Positions 24,061-31,233 of a DNA stretch of 38,301 bases are shown here, in pieces. Positions within the stretch are counted from its first letter, which is position 1. Each line of letters begins with the position of its first letter. A model generated the notes under the pieces. The model had not been told where the DNA came from. It searched no databases and saw nothing but the letters and a program-made list of their open reading frames with translations. Both the position numbers and the translations under genes were made by a program. Source of the DNA: Xylanimicrobium pachnodae JCM 13526 = NBRC 107786 (GTDB lineage: Bacteria; Actinomycetota; Actinomycetes; Actinomycetales; Cellulomonadaceae). Where the stretch lies: the NCBI GenBank assembly GCA_001592145.1, contig BCWJ01000025.1:1-38301 (forward strand), given 5' to 3'.

Positions 24061-24384
24061 TCAGCCCGCCTGGTCGCAGTAGTCCCAGCCGTACCGGCGC
24101 CCCTCAGCCATCGTGCACATGCCCGTGTCCAGGTCGTCCGGGTCGTAGTCGAACGACTCGACCCACAGTTCGACGCCGTCGGGCATCGTCCAGGACGCCG
24201 AGCGTCCCGGGCCGGTGGCGAGCATCCGGTCCGCGTCAGGAAGGTCCTCTGCCTGGACCACACCGCTCGCCAGGTAGTCGAGCACCGCCGCCGTCCACGC
24301 CTGGCGGGGCGTCTCGAAGATGGTCGAGTCGAGTGTGGTCGAATCGAACGAATGACTCGACTTCACGACGAATCCGGTAGCCAT
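24061..24384 (-). CDS. Acidic hypothetical protein (107 aa)
   Basis: A small acidic soluble protein with Trp- and Asp-rich C-terminal part (SFDYDPDDLDTGMCTMAEGRRYGWDYC). No family was recognised. The ATG has AGAAGGGC upstream, and its stop is 3 nt from the next start in the repeated TGAGCGATG arrangement. The acidic Asp/Tyr composition could mimic nucleic acid, which is speculation. Confidence 0.7.
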   Translation of the reverse strand: MATGFVVKSSHSFDSTTLDSTIFETPRQAWTAAVLDYLASGVVQAEDLPDADRMLATGPGRSASWTMPDGVELWVESFDYDPDDLDTGMCTMAEGRRYGWDYCDQAG

Positions 24385-24420
24385 CGGTCAGCCCTTCTCT
24401 TCCGTGCTGGTGGCCTTGCG

Positions 24421-24624
24421 TTACTCGGCGGCGAACCGGCCCACCGTGGGCAGGTACATGATCCTGCCCGCCGCCAACAGTCGGGCCGCCTCCCCGATCG
24501 TGATGTGACGGCGTGGCGTGGTCCGGCCCGGGTACTCGACGTACCACTTCGAGGCCCGGTCGTCGCGGGCCACCTCGCCGCCGTCGGGCGCGTACCCGTA
24601 CACGGTGCGGTCGGCGCCGCTCAC
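24421..24624 (-). CDS. Hypothetical protein (67 aa)
   Basis: The GTG start overlaps the stop of the upstream gene (GTGA), so I place it at 24624. The product has a short beta-like N-terminus (VYGYAPDGGEV, KWYVEYPG) and an ITIGEAARLLAAGR helix. The last part resembles a helix seen in excisionase or MerR-type DNA-binding proteins, but the segment is too short to call. A 36-nt gap separates it from the next gene. Confidence 0.6.
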   Translation of the reverse strand: MSGADRTVYGYAPDGGEVARDDRASKWYVEYPGRTTPRRHITIGEAARLLAAGRIMYLPTVGRFAAE

Positions 24625-24974
24625 CGGTGCCCCCGCGACTCGGCGCGCACCCAGCGGTCCACGTCGGGCAGGCTGGCCGTGAACGCCCCGTGCGCGGAGG
24701 GCGCCCCGACGTACCGGAAGTACACGGAGCGGCCATGCACCCCGGTGACCACGCAACGGGCGCAGGACGCATCGGCGGGAGTGTCACCCGCCGTCTCGTT
24801 CGGGCGCCAACTCAGGTCAGGGTGGGTGAACTCGACCCCGGGGCGCACCCGGTGGGACGCGGGTGGTGCGCACTTGACGCACCCGTCTGCGGCGCCCGGA
24901 TGCCAGTGCCCACCCCCGGTGACGTGCCCGGCGGCGGGCACCTCCGGCAGGTAGGGCCGTGCATTCGTCGCCAC
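24621..24974 (-). CDS. Hypothetical protein with two CxxC pairs (117 aa)
   Basis: Two cysteine pairs, C32/C35 (GCVKC) and C71/C74 (SCARC), could bind one zinc ion. His residues lie around both. The protein is otherwise soluble with no recognised family. The GTG start follows GGAGGGCTGAGCG, in which the upstream stop is embedded. The downstream gene start overlaps its stop. Confidence 0.7.
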   Translation of the reverse strand: MATNARPYLPEVPAAGHVTGGGHWHPGAADGCVKCAPPASHRVRPGVEFTHPDLSWRPNETAGDTPADASCARCVVTGVHGRSVYFRYVGAPSAHGAFTASLPDVDRWVRAESRGHR

Positions 24975-24977
24975 CGC

Positions 24978-25433
24978 TCAGCCCTCCTGGACCGAGCGGT
25001 ACACGCTCGCGAAGTCGTCCGCGGACGCGTCGGCCAGGGCCGCGTAGCGCTCAGCGGACTGGGCCAGGGCGCGGGCGGTGTCGGGAGACGGGTCCCGCCG
25101 GAACGCCTCGGCCGCGTCGTCGGTAGCGTGCTTGTGCTTCGCGGTCACGACCTGACGCCACGCGGCGACAGCGCGCGGGTCACCCTCCGGGTACACCAGC
25201 GACATCGAGCCGCCATACACACCGCCCTCGCGGCGACGCGCATGGTCGCGCTCGACGTGGGTAGCCCGGTACCGGTCCGACGGGCTGGACGCGTTGGCGA
25301 GCACGAACTGGGTCTTGGTGACCCGCGCGACCGTCGTGGTGGACACCCGGGTGACCTTCCCGAGGTGCTCGTGCACCTCAACCACCGTCGCGCCCGGCGT
25401 GATCCATGCGGGGAACGTGCTCTGCTCGCTCAT
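24978..25433 (-). CDS. Hypothetical protein (151 aa), first of six-gene unit
   Basis: A soluble protein with a beta-rich N-terminal half (ATVVEVHEHLGKVTRVSTTTVARVTKTQFVLA) and an Ala-rich helical C-terminus. No family was recognised. It is the first gene of a unit ending in the 940-aa protein. The bipartite element at 25481 lies 48 nt upstream. The element's ATG opens a 17-codon leader ORF whose TGA overlaps this gene's ATG. Confidence 0.75.
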   Translation of the reverse strand: MSEQSTFPAWITPGATVVEVHEHLGKVTRVSTTTVARVTKTQFVLANASSPSDRYRATHVERDHARRREGGVYGGSMSLVYPEGDPRAVAAWRQVVTAKHKHATDDAAEAFRRDPSPDTARALAQSAERYAALADASADDFASVYRSVQEG

Positions 25434-25480
25434 CGTCTCGCCTTCCAGGAAGTGGGGGCGTCCCTCGCCCGCTCGACTGT

Positions 25481-25508
25481 CATGTGGGGCGGGCGCCAGG
25501 GCTGCTCC
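25481..25508 (-). promoter_or_regulatory. Bipartite element GGAGCA-N14-CCCACATG
   Basis: Strong match upstream of the six-gene unit ending at 20548. ACAGTC follows the ATG, as in several other copies. Confidence 0.75.
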
Positions 25509-25522
25509 GAACGGTGGACGGA

Positions 25523-25954
25523 CTACTCCGAGCGGGCGGTGATCAGGTCACCGAGATGCGCGGCCAGGAACCGCTTGACCTCGCGGGAGCGCGGTCGCGG
25601 CCAGTGCCGGTAGTGGGACCGGTCGGGCAGGTTGAGCGCCACGGTGATCTCCTTGGCGAGCCCGAGGGCCAGCACCTGGGTGGTCTCCTCGACCAGGTCG
25701 CTGATCCGGGCCACAGGCGCGGGAACCCACCGATCGGTGTCCCCGGCGTCACCGGCCTTTGCCCAGGACACCGACCCGACCCAGGCGCGGTCGGTGTCCG
25801 GGAACAACCGATCCGACACCGCCCGGTACTCGTCGTTGTGCTCCTGCGTGATGGACACCTCGAAGTCAGCGTCACGCAGCACCGCGTACCGGTCGAGCAG
25901 ATCGCGGTACTCGTCCGTGTTCGGGAACGCGTACAGGTACAGGTCGGCAGCCAC
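25523..25954 (-). CDS. Hypothetical protein (143 aa)
   Basis: A soluble protein rich in Asp, Arg and Trp (ADLYLYAFPNTDEYRDLLDRYAVL at the start, VNRF-like helices later). No motif was recognised. The GTG start follows GGAGGGCTGAGCG with the upstream stop inside. It is the last gene of its six-gene unit, and the bipartite element of the next unit follows immediately. Confidence 0.7.
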   Translation of the reverse strand: MAADLYLYAFPNTDEYRDLLDRYAVLRDADFEVSITQEHNDEYRAVSDRLFPDTDRAWVGSVSWAKAGDAGDTDRWVPAPVARISDLVEETTQVLALGLAKEITVALNLPDRSHYRHWPRPRSREVKRFLAAHLGDLITARSE

Positions 25955-25957
25955 CGC

Positions 25958-26314
25958 TCAGCCCTCCAGGGTGACGTGCTCAGGGAACGCCCAGAACTCG
26001 TGACCGTGCCCGTCCGGGTCGACCAGGACGTACACGGCGCGTCCGTCAGGCTTGACCGTGCGCCGTTCGGCGTCGACGTACTCGCTGACCGCGTACGTGC
26101 CCACCGGGGCGGCGTTCGCGTTGAACACCGCCCCGTCCGAGACGGACTTGGCGGTGACGCGCACAATCTCGCCGGGCGCGTAGACGGCCTCCACAACGGC
26201 GGTGCGAGCGGCGGCCTCGGCTGAGATGCCGGTGCACTCGTTGAACCCGCCGAACTCGTTGCGCTCCCTGTGCGTTTCGTGCGCAGCCTCGTTCTTGCAC
26301 CACAGTCCGGCCAT
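25958..26314 (-). CDS. Hypothetical protein (118 aa)
   Basis: It begins MAGLWCKNEAAHETHRERNE with Cys and His spacing that could hold a metal (C6, H12, H15, C27), though this matches no known family. The C-terminal half is beta-rich. The start is 2 nt after the TAG of the 54-aa gene. It ends Glu-Gly with the overlapping Shine-Dalgarno of the next gene. Confidence 0.7.
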   Translation of the reverse strand: MAGLWCKNEAAHETHRERNEFGGFNECTGISAEAAARTAVVEAVYAPGEIVRVTAKSVSDGAVFNANAAPVGTYAVSEYVDAERRTVKPDGRAVYVLVDPDGHGHEFWAFPEHVTLEG

Positions 26315-26316
26315 CG

Positions 26317-26481
26317 CTAAACCGTCTTGCTGCTGTGTCGCGCCATGGGGGACTGTTCGGCGACGCGGACCAGGGTGTCGCGCAGCCGGTTCATGACCCG
26401 CCAGGTGTCGTTGACGCGGTGCGTGTTCAGCCACTCGTCCGCCTCGCGCACAGCAGCCTCGATCTCGGTTTCTTCGGTCAT
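26317..26481 (-). CDS. Small helical protein (54 aa)
   Basis: A short ORF fitting exactly between two genes of the unit. It has an AAGGAGG ribosome binding site that overlaps the upstream TAA. The product (MTEETEIEAAVREADEWL to RHSSKTV) is strongly helical and charged, with no recognised domain. The tight spacing on both sides is the main support. Confidence 0.75.
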   Translation of the reverse strand: MTEETEIEAAVREADEWLNTHRVNDTWRVMNRLRDTLVRVAEQSPMARHSSKTV

Positions 26482-26484
26482 TGC

Positions 26485-26772
26485 TTAACCCTCCTTGACG
26501 GTGATGAGGTCGGCGGCGCGGCGCAGGTGCTCGGCGCGCACGAGTCGCATCGCGAACGCGGTTTGCTCCTCGTCGTCCCGCTTGGGGGCCGCCAGGGCCT
26601 CAGCCTCGGACCGCAGCAGGGTGCGCGCCGTCTCTAGGCCCCAATGGGCGCCAGACTCGAACGCGTACGACTCGTCGGAGCGCTGCTCGTTGCCCCACAC
26701 GCCGGACGGCTGGTCCGGGTAGCGTGAGACGGCGGCATTCTCGATCAGTGTCTCGGCGATCTGCTCGGTCAT
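26485..26772 (-). CDS. Hypothetical protein (95 aa)
   Basis: A soluble acidic protein beginning MTEQIAETLIENAA and ending ITVKEG. Two amphipathic helices are likely in the second half. No family was recognised. Start and stop follow the repeated GGAGGGCTGAGCG-ATG junction on its 5' side and a TAAGCAATG junction on its 3' side. Confidence 0.7.
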   Translation of the reverse strand: MTEQIAETLIENAAVSRYPDQPSGVWGNEQRSDESYAFESGAHWGLETARTLLRSEAEALAAPKRDDEEQTAFAMRLVRAEHLRRAADLITVKEG

Positions 26773-26775
26773 CGC

Positions 26776-27018
26776 TCAGCCCTCCTGGCTCTTGTTCTCT
26801 GTGCTCCGGTTGGTGGGTGTCCACACGACCTGGACGCCATCGGGCAGCACACTCGTGGTGCTGCTTGCCCCGGCGGCGTAGTGGACCACGTACGACGGGA
26901 CGGTCCTCTCGCCGGTGAACGGCTCGGCCTCCCAGTCCGCCCGGTAGTCCCGCAGCCGGTACAGGGTGCCGGTGGCCGCGTCGAGGTAGGCGGTGCCCTC
27001 GGGGTCGAGGTTCGGCAT
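26776..27018 (-). CDS. Hypothetical protein (80 aa)
   Basis: A beta-rich small protein (TAYLDAATGTLYRLRDY, PSYVVHYAAG, GVQVVWTPTN). It is cytoplasmic by appearance, with no family recognised. It ends Glu-Gly as the Shine-Dalgarno of the next gene overlaps its stop. Confidence 0.7.
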   Translation of the reverse strand: MPNLDPEGTAYLDAATGTLYRLRDYRADWEAEPFTGERTVPSYVVHYAAGASSTTSVLPDGVQVVWTPTNRSTENKSQEG

Positions 27019-27021
27019 CGT

Positions 27022-27315
27022 TCAGTCTTCCTTCACGGTGTACGCGGCGAGCACCTGCTCGTCGGTGGCGTCGGTGAATCCCGCAGCCTCGATGAGAGCA
27101 CCGAGACGGGCGGCGTAGATGGCCACCTTTCCCGGGGCGTGACCGAGCGGGTCGAACCCGATCAGGCCCGACATCCGGTTCCCGGTTCGCAGCGCCGCGC
27201 GCGCCTCCTTGGCACGAGCGATGACCTCGGCCAGTGCCCGGTCGAGCGCATCGCTCTCATTCGCGATCCGCGTGGCGTACAGGTTGGCCTTCTCGGTGGC
27301 GTTCAGGGCGCTCAT
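27022..27315 (-). CDS. Hypothetical helical protein (97 aa), first of unit
   Basis: Predominantly helical (ATEKANLYATRIANESDALDRALAEV), with a Gly-rich middle. No family was recognised. The ATG has AAGGAT upstream. The bipartite element lies 48 nt upstream. The element's ATG opens a 17-codon leader ORF ending on this start codon (ATGA). It heads a six-gene unit running to 25523. Confidence 0.75.
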   Translation of the reverse strand: MSALNATEKANLYATRIANESDALDRALAEVIARAKEARAALRTGNRMSGLIGFDPLGHAPGKVAIYAARLGALIEAAGFTDATDEQVLAAYTVKED

Positions 27316-27362
27316 GGCTTCGATCCTTTTGGTGCGGCGGGCCGGTCGCCCGCACTGACTGC

Positions 27363-27390
27363 CATGTGGGTAGGGACCTGCGGGTGCTCC
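27363..27390 (-). promoter_or_regulatory. Bipartite element GGAGCA-N14-CCCACATG
   Basis: Strong match with the GGTCCC spacer and a GCAGTCAG extension. It is upstream of the unit 27315-25523. Confidence 0.8.
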
Positions 27391-27408
27391 GGCCTCGCGC
27401 CGGTGGGC

Positions 27409-27822
27409 TCAGCCCGCGTGACGTGGCGCCTGCACCTGCGTCATGCCCGCCCGGTGGATCGCGTCCTGGTCGAACGTCTGGACGTCCGGGGCGCCGTGCG
27501 CCTTGGATACCTCCACGATGAGCGCACCGACGAAGTCCGCGCCGAAGTGGCGAACGCGTCCGAGCGCGGCGGTGACGGCTTCCTGGTCCTGGACGACGAT
27601 GGTGGCCGTCTCGCACAGGCGTGCCACGAACATGGCGGCCAGGTCGGGCGGCTGCTTGTACGCCCGTGTCAGCACCCACCAGACCTCGACCAGCACGACG
27701 TGCGTCACGAACCCGGGCTGGGCCAGGGTGAGCGAAGACAGCAGGGCCTGCGCTCGGGCGGCCTGTCCCGGGTCGTCCTTGATCGCCGCGCGGACCAGGA
27801 CGTTGGTGTCGAGCCCGATCAC
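27409..27822 (-). CDS. vapC: PIN-domain toxin of VapC type
   Basis: The 137-aa product has the acidic PIN residues D5 (IGLDTNVL), E46 (LVEVWWVL), D96 (FGADFVGALI) and D118 or D120 (TFDQDA). PIN toxins are magnesium-dependent RNases that cleave tRNA, rRNA or mRNA. The GTG overlaps the stop of the antitoxin gene (GTGA). All key residues are present, so the toxin is probably active. Confidence 0.92.
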   Translation of the reverse strand: MIGLDTNVLVRAAIKDDPGQAARAQALLSSLTLAQPGFVTHVVLVEVWWVLTRAYKQPPDLAAMFVARLCETATIVVQDQEAVTAALGRVRHFGADFVGALIVEVSKAHGAPDVQTFDQDAIHRAGMTQVQAPRHAG

Positions 27823-28064
27823 CGGTTCGTCTCCGCCGCGCCGTCCGCTGCAGCGTCGGTCATCTGCGCCACGCTCAGGGGCGGCCCGTCGTAGGCGAAG
27901 AACCCGAACAGGTCGGAGACGGGTCGGGTGGCGGCGCGCAACGAGTACGAGCCGTCCGGGTTTGGCGTGAACTCGACCCGCACGCCTGGTTGGAGGTGCA
28001 GCGCTTCACGCACGGCAAGCGGGATCGTGACTTGTCCCTTGGACGTCATCGTCGCGACTACCAT
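27819..28064 (-). CDS. AbrB/MazE-family antitoxin
   Basis: The 81-aa protein has a SpoVT-AbrB swapped-hairpin DNA-binding N-terminus (TMTSKGQVTIPLAVREALHL, then GVRVEFT). The C-terminal tail would bind and block the PIN toxin encoded next. The ATG has AAGGAG upstream. Antitoxins of this type repress their own operon; inverted CTTAC/GTAAG sites lie just upstream. Confidence 0.92.
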   Translation of the reverse strand: MVVATMTSKGQVTIPLAVREALHLQPGVRVEFTPNPDGSYSLRAATRPVSDLFGFFAYDGPPLSVAQMTDAAADGAAETNR

Positions 28065-28073
28065 CCTCGACTC

Positions 28074-28107
28074 CTTACGTAGATGCAGGAATCTTACCGC
28101 CCGTAAG
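28074..28107 (-). promoter_or_regulatory. Operator/promoter region of AbrB-PIN pair
   Basis: CTTAC and GTAAG separated by 5 nt, plus a second CTTACGTA, lie just upstream of the antitoxin start. TAAGAT on the minus strand fits a -10 box. These are probable autoregulation sites. Confidence 0.5.
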
Positions 28108-28121
28108 GACAGCGTGGTGGT

Positions 28122-28149
28122 TCCCGGAGGAGGGACCTGCTGGTGCTCT
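28122..28149 (-). promoter_or_regulatory. Degenerate bipartite element upstream of toxin-antitoxin pair
   Basis: AGAGCA and the CCAGCAGGTCCCTC spacer match the other copies closely, but the second half (CTCCGGGA) has diverged. It may be a decayed copy replaced by the local promoter. Confidence 0.45.
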
Positions 28150-28156
28150 GCCCGCC

Positions 28157-28471
28157 TTACGCGTCTTCGGACGTCTCGACGGCCACCCGCGCCAGCGGGA
28201 ACCAGCGAAGCCCCCGAACCTCGGTATAAGGCCCGACAATGTGGTGACCGGTTGCCCTCGCCGCCGCGGTGACACGCTGCACCCAGGCGGCGTCCTCGCG
28301 CTCGTGCTGCGGGGCGATCGGGAACATGGTCACGATGGCGTCGTCCAGGTCCCAGCCCGTGATCGTCTCGGGCGTCTTGTCGCCAAGGCGCTCGGCGCTA
28401 ACGATGATGCCGCGATCCGTGCCGGGGTCCACGACGACGAAAAAGGCGGGTTCGGTCTGCTGGGCGCTCAT
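28157..28471 (-). CDS. Hypothetical protein (104 aa)
   Basis: A soluble protein with a beta-rich start (PAFFVVVDPGTDRGIIVSAERLG) and a helix ending ARATGHHIVG. No family was recognised. The ATG has GAAGGA at 9 nt. A weak GGAACA-N14-ACCTCACC version of the bipartite element lies in the 69-nt spacer upstream (28472-28540). Confidence 0.7.
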   Translation of the reverse strand: MSAQQTEPAFFVVVDPGTDRGIIVSAERLGDKTPETITGWDLDDAIVTMFPIAPQHEREDAAWVQRVTAAARATGHHIVGPYTEVRGLRWFPLARVAVETSEDA

Positions 28472-28540
28472 GAGGTGTGTTCCTTCGCTGCTGGTCTTGC
28501 TCGTGGTGAGGTGCGGGAATCGGCGCTGTTCCAGGTCTAG

Positions 28541-28897
28541 TTAGTGCTCGCCGGTGACCTGAGCCTCGGCGAGACGGGCGAGCAGCGCCGCCACCTCGTC
28601 GCGCGAGACCGTCTCGGGCAGGTCGGCCACCTGCCTGGCGGCGTCGTTCAGCGCGTCGCGTCGCGCGGCGGCCTTCTGCGCGGCCATCGCCCGCGAGCGA
28701 AGGATCGCCGAGGCGATCTTCGCGTCGTTGTCCCGCAGCGTCCAACCGCGACTCTTGGCGTGCCAGACGATGTGCACGAACGCGGTGTGATCGCCCTCCC
28801 ACACCTCGAACGGGGCAGCAATGCCCTTCTGGATGGTGTCCAGGTCCAGGTCCAGGTCCAGGTCCAGGTCCTCGTCATACTTCGTGTCGTGCGCCAT
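28541..28897 (-). CDS. Hypothetical protein with Leu-Asp repeat (118 aa)
   Basis: The N-terminus has an acidic Asp-Leu repeat (residues about 8-21) encoded by a tandem hexanucleotide. A conserved-looking part (FEVWEGDHTAFVHIVWHAKSRGW) and a helical C-terminus follow. No family was recognised. Its ATG overlaps the upstream stop by one base (TGATG). The acidic repeat may mimic nucleic acid or be a flexible tail. Confidence 0.7.
   Translation of the reverse strand: MAHDTKYDEDLDLDLDLDLDTIQKGIAAPFEVWEGDHTAFVHIVWHAKSRGWTLRDNDAKIASAILRSRAMAAQKAAARRDALNDAARQVADLPETVSRDEVAALLARLAEAQVTGEH
28839..28868 (+). repeat. Tandem hexanucleotide repeat TCCAGG x5
   Basis: Five perfect 6-bp units inside the gene at 28541-28897, encoding alternating Asp and Leu. 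Changes in copy number would alter protein length without a frameshift. Confidence 0.9.
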
Positions 28898-29229
28898 CAG
28901 GCCAGCACCTCCGTGCGCTCGATCGTCAGGGAGTTGTCCCCGTCGCCGAAGGCCAGCACGCTCGCGCCTCGGATCGGACCGGAACCACTCTCATCGAGCG
29001 GGCCGTGCCACACCTCCAGGACGTCGATCGGGTTGTCGACCGAGCCGCCGGTCCGGTCGTGGACGTACTCAGCGAACGTGACCGGGCGCCCTTCGCGACC
29101 CCAGTCCATCTCCGAACCATTCTCGATCGCCTTGGCGGCGGCGCGAGTCAGGGCACCGTCCTGCGTGGTGTGAACGGTGACATTGATCGCCCCGTCGGAG
29201 GTGATCTCGGTGGCGGTGTAGACGAACAC
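28897..29229 (-). CDS. Hypothetical protein (110 aa)
   Basis: A beta-rich soluble protein (FVYTATEITSDGAINVTVHTT) with an acidic middle. No family was recognised. The GTG follows AAGGAG at 4 nt. It heads a two-gene unit with the Leu-Asp repeat protein, and the bipartite element lies 47 nt upstream. Confidence 0.7.
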   Translation of the reverse strand: MFVYTATEITSDGAINVTVHTTQDGALTRAAAKAIENGSEMDWGREGRPVTFAEYVHDRTGGSVDNPIDVLEVWHGPLDESGSGPIRGASVLAFGDGDNSLTIERTEVLA

Positions 29230-29276
29230 GTGACTCCTTCGAGGTGGTGGCGAGGCTGGACGCTACCGCTGACTGC

Positions 29277-29304
29277 TATGTGGGACGGGAACCGACGCTG
29301 CTCC
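29277..29304 (-). promoter_or_regulatory. Bipartite element GGAGCA-N14-CCCACATA
   Basis: Strong match apart from ATA in place of ATG, followed by GCAGTCAG as at 27363. The natural loss of the start codon shows that the element does not need to act as a translation start here. Confidence 0.75.
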
Positions 29305-29339
29305 GGGTCCCGGACGAGCCTGGCTTGCGCCCGAGTGGG

Positions 29340-29822
29340 TCAGTGCTCGTGCGGCGCGTAGGCGGCGGCGAGTCGCTCGTACTCGGCCTTCTCCGCGTCC
29401 ACAGGCTTAATCCACCCGGCGCGCTCGACGTAGAAGGAGAGGGCCTCGGCGATGCGGTTCCGGTCCGCTTCCATGTCGGCCACCGGCTCGGCCTTGATCG
29501 CGACGGAGTCACCGGTCATGACGGTGGCGACGACCTTCTTGGCGACGTCACCGAGGCCGACGACCTCAGCGGCGTCGACGTAGGCGGCCAGGGATGCGAC
29601 CTGGACCTGGAGGTTAGTCGGCACGTCGGCGAACGGCATCTCACCGGCGCGCAGGTTCGTCAGGTGACGCTGGACGGCCTGCTCGGTGCGCAGGGTCAGG
29701 TCACCGACCTCCTTGGCGGTGTGCCGGATGCGGTCGAGCAGCGTTCGTGCGGCTGCGGCGTCCGGGCCGGTGGTCGTGACGATCAGCGAGCCGCCCTCGT
29801 TGAGGTGGGCGGTGGCGTTCAT
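29340..29822 (-). CDS. Hypothetical helical protein (160 aa)
   Basis: Mostly helical and soluble (AARTLLDRIRHTAKEVGDL, NLQVQVASLAAYVDAAEVVG). No family was recognised. The ATG has AAGGAT upstream. It seems to be a single-gene unit between two bipartite elements. Confidence 0.7.
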   Translation of the reverse strand: MNATAHLNEGGSLIVTTTGPDAAAARTLLDRIRHTAKEVGDLTLRTEQAVQRHLTNLRAGEMPFADVPTNLQVQVASLAAYVDAAEVVGLGDVAKKVVATVMTGDSVAIKAEPVADMEADRNRIAEALSFYVERAGWIKPVDAEKAEYERLAAAYAPHEH

Positions 29823-29870
29823 GGTCGCATCCTTGTCTGTTCGGCAGGGCTGGTCGCCCTCACTGACTGC

Positions 29871-29899
29871 TCTGTGGGGTGGGGACCGGGAACTGCTTC
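29871..29899 (-). promoter_or_regulatory. Bipartite element GAAGCA-N15-CCCACAGA
   Basis: A good match with CGGTCCCC in the spacer and GCAGTCAG after the second half. The ATG position reads AGA. Confidence 0.65.
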
Positions 29900-29905
29900 G
29901 AACGC

Positions 29906-30202
29906 CTATGCGCCAGCATCTACCGGGCGGATGGCGGACGTGTCGTACCAGGAAGCATGCGGTGCCTCGCCCGGTTCGCGAGTCACGACGAGCACCTGCC
30001 CGCGCATGTGCAGATGCCCGACCAGGACGATCTTGCTGGCTGCGCCACGCTCGTACGCGCCGATCAGTTCCGGGTCATCGACTGTCACAGTTTCGCCATC
30101 AAGGATTGCAAGATTCGCGGACATGGCGACATCATCGCGGACCCGCAGGTGCGCGACCCCGCCCGGCGCGCGCACCTGCCGCATCCGGGTGAAAACGTCC
30201 AC
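29906..30202 (-). CDS. Hypothetical protein (98 aa)
   Basis: A beta-rich soluble protein (VAMSANLAILDGETVTVDDPEL, KIVLVGHLHMRGQVLVVT). No family was recognised. I place the start at a GTG with GGGAG at 5 nt. An ATG at 30262 (20 residues longer) is possible but would overlap the start of the divergent gene by 17 nt. Confidence 0.65.
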   Translation of the reverse strand: MDVFTRMRQVRAPGGVAHLRVRDDVAMSANLAILDGETVTVDDPELIGAYERGAASKIVLVGHLHMRGQVLVVTREPGEAPHASWYDTSAIRPVDAGA

Positions 30203-30245
30203 GTTGTCTCCCTCGATACCTTCCTCGGCCAGTAGGTTCGACGCT

Positions 30246-30758
30246 GTGCGCAAGCGAGTCATTGCAGTCCTGCTCGCCGTCGTCGTCGCCGGTGCGGGGG
30301 TCGGGGGTTGGGCCTGGTGGCAGCATCAGACCGCCTCCGGGGTGGATCAGGTGCTGACCATCGTGGGCCGTTCCGAGGCGGACCTGATCGCGTTCAACGA
30401 CTGGTACGCCAAGCAGGAGGCCAACGCCGCGACAGCGGACGACCCGCAGGCGTGGGCGCAGAAGTTCATCACGGCGCTGCAAGCACAGGGGCGTATGCAC
30501 CTGGCGACAGCGCTGGTCAACGAGCACGACCTGCGCGCGCTGACGGTGACCGGCACGGGCGACGACCTGCGTGACGCGTACCTCGATCACCTCTCCGCGT
30601 GGGAGGCCAACTTCAAGAACATGTCCGCCGAGGTGCCGAAGGTCGACGGGCACGACGCGGAGATCAGCGCCTCGTGGACGATCTTCACCCGCACCGCTCA
30701 GGAGGCGGATGTGACCGAAGATCAGCGGACGCGGCTGGACAAGATCGTCGCGGGCTAA
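30246..30758 (+). CDS. Membrane-anchored or secreted protein (170 aa)
   Basis: The N-terminus has a basic start and a hydrophobic segment (VIAVLLAVVVAGAGVGGWAWW), a signal anchor without a lipobox cysteine. The rest is helical with acidic and Trp residues, located outside the membrane. No family was recognised. The GTG start has AGTAGG at 9 nt. It diverges from the 98-aa gene and converges with the next gene, overlapping its stop by 4 nt. Confidence 0.75.
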   Translation: MRKRVIAVLLAVVVAGAGVGGWAWWQHQTASGVDQVLTIVGRSEADLIAFNDWYAKQEANAATADDPQAWAQKFITALQAQGRMHLATALVNEHDLRALTVTGTGDDLRDAYLDHLSAWEANFKNMSAEVPKVDGHDAEISASWTIFTRTAQEADVTEDQRTRLDKIVAG

Positions 30759-31051
30759 CGCCCGGCGCTGGCCAGACCGACCAGGCGGGTGCGGCGCTCG
30801 GCCCACGACCGCTGCGAGGTCGGGTGGTCGAAGATGCTGACCGACTGGCCCAGCAGCGTCTCAGCCTGGCCGAAGACCTCGGTGGGCGTGGACGCCACCT
30901 TCTCTCCGAGGTGCAGCAGGGTCATCGAGGTGAACAGTGCGGCGCGCCGGTGCGCCCAGGTACGGTCGCCCGGGTCGGCGGGGCGCGCGTCGGACAGCAG
31001 GTCGCGGGCGTCACGCAGCAGCGAATCGGTGCGGGCGTCGTCGTGCAGCAA
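30755..31051 (-). CDS. Hypothetical protein (98 aa)
   Basis: A helical soluble protein rich in Arg, Asp and Leu (RTDSLLRDARDLLSDARPADPGDR). No family was recognised. The TTG start has AGGAG at 6 nt. No clear bipartite element lies upstream in the roughly 150-nt spacer (31052-31205), where I see nothing else certain. Confidence 0.65.
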   Translation of the reverse strand: MLHDDARTDSLLRDARDLLSDARPADPGDRTWAHRRAALFTSMTLLHLGEKVASTPTEVFGQAETLLGQSVSIFDHPTSQRSWAERRTRLVGLASAGR

Positions 31052-31205
31052 ACGGGTCTCCTAAGGGTTGGGGGCGGTCATGCGGCGCCTAACGGGTGCG
31101 GGCCGAGGGGACGTCAACTGTTGCCGCAGCGGTGCCGGGTGGCGCCAGGTAGCGTCAGTCGGCGCGGGTTGTGGCCTGTTGCGTGAACGGGGTTGTGTCG
31201 GGTGT

Positions 31206-31233
31206 GGATCAGGTTGTGGTCTCGTCCCACATG
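31206..31233 (+). promoter_or_regulatory. Bipartite element GGATCA-N14-CCCACATG
   Basis: Strong match in front of the tnpB leader ORF. The ATG is followed by ACGGGTGTG, similar to the copies at 17504 and 35177. Confidence 0.7.

Noticed and set aside
22297-24954. 885-aa plus-strand open frame opposite the 940-aa gene and its neighbours
   Set aside because: It crosses several well-spaced minus-strand genes with overlapping stops and ribosome binding sites. Its composition is typical of an antisense frame.
30203-30262. Longer start for the 98-aa gene at 30262
   Set aside because: It would overlap the divergent gene start, and a better ribosome binding site precedes the GTG at 30202. I keep it as an alternative only.
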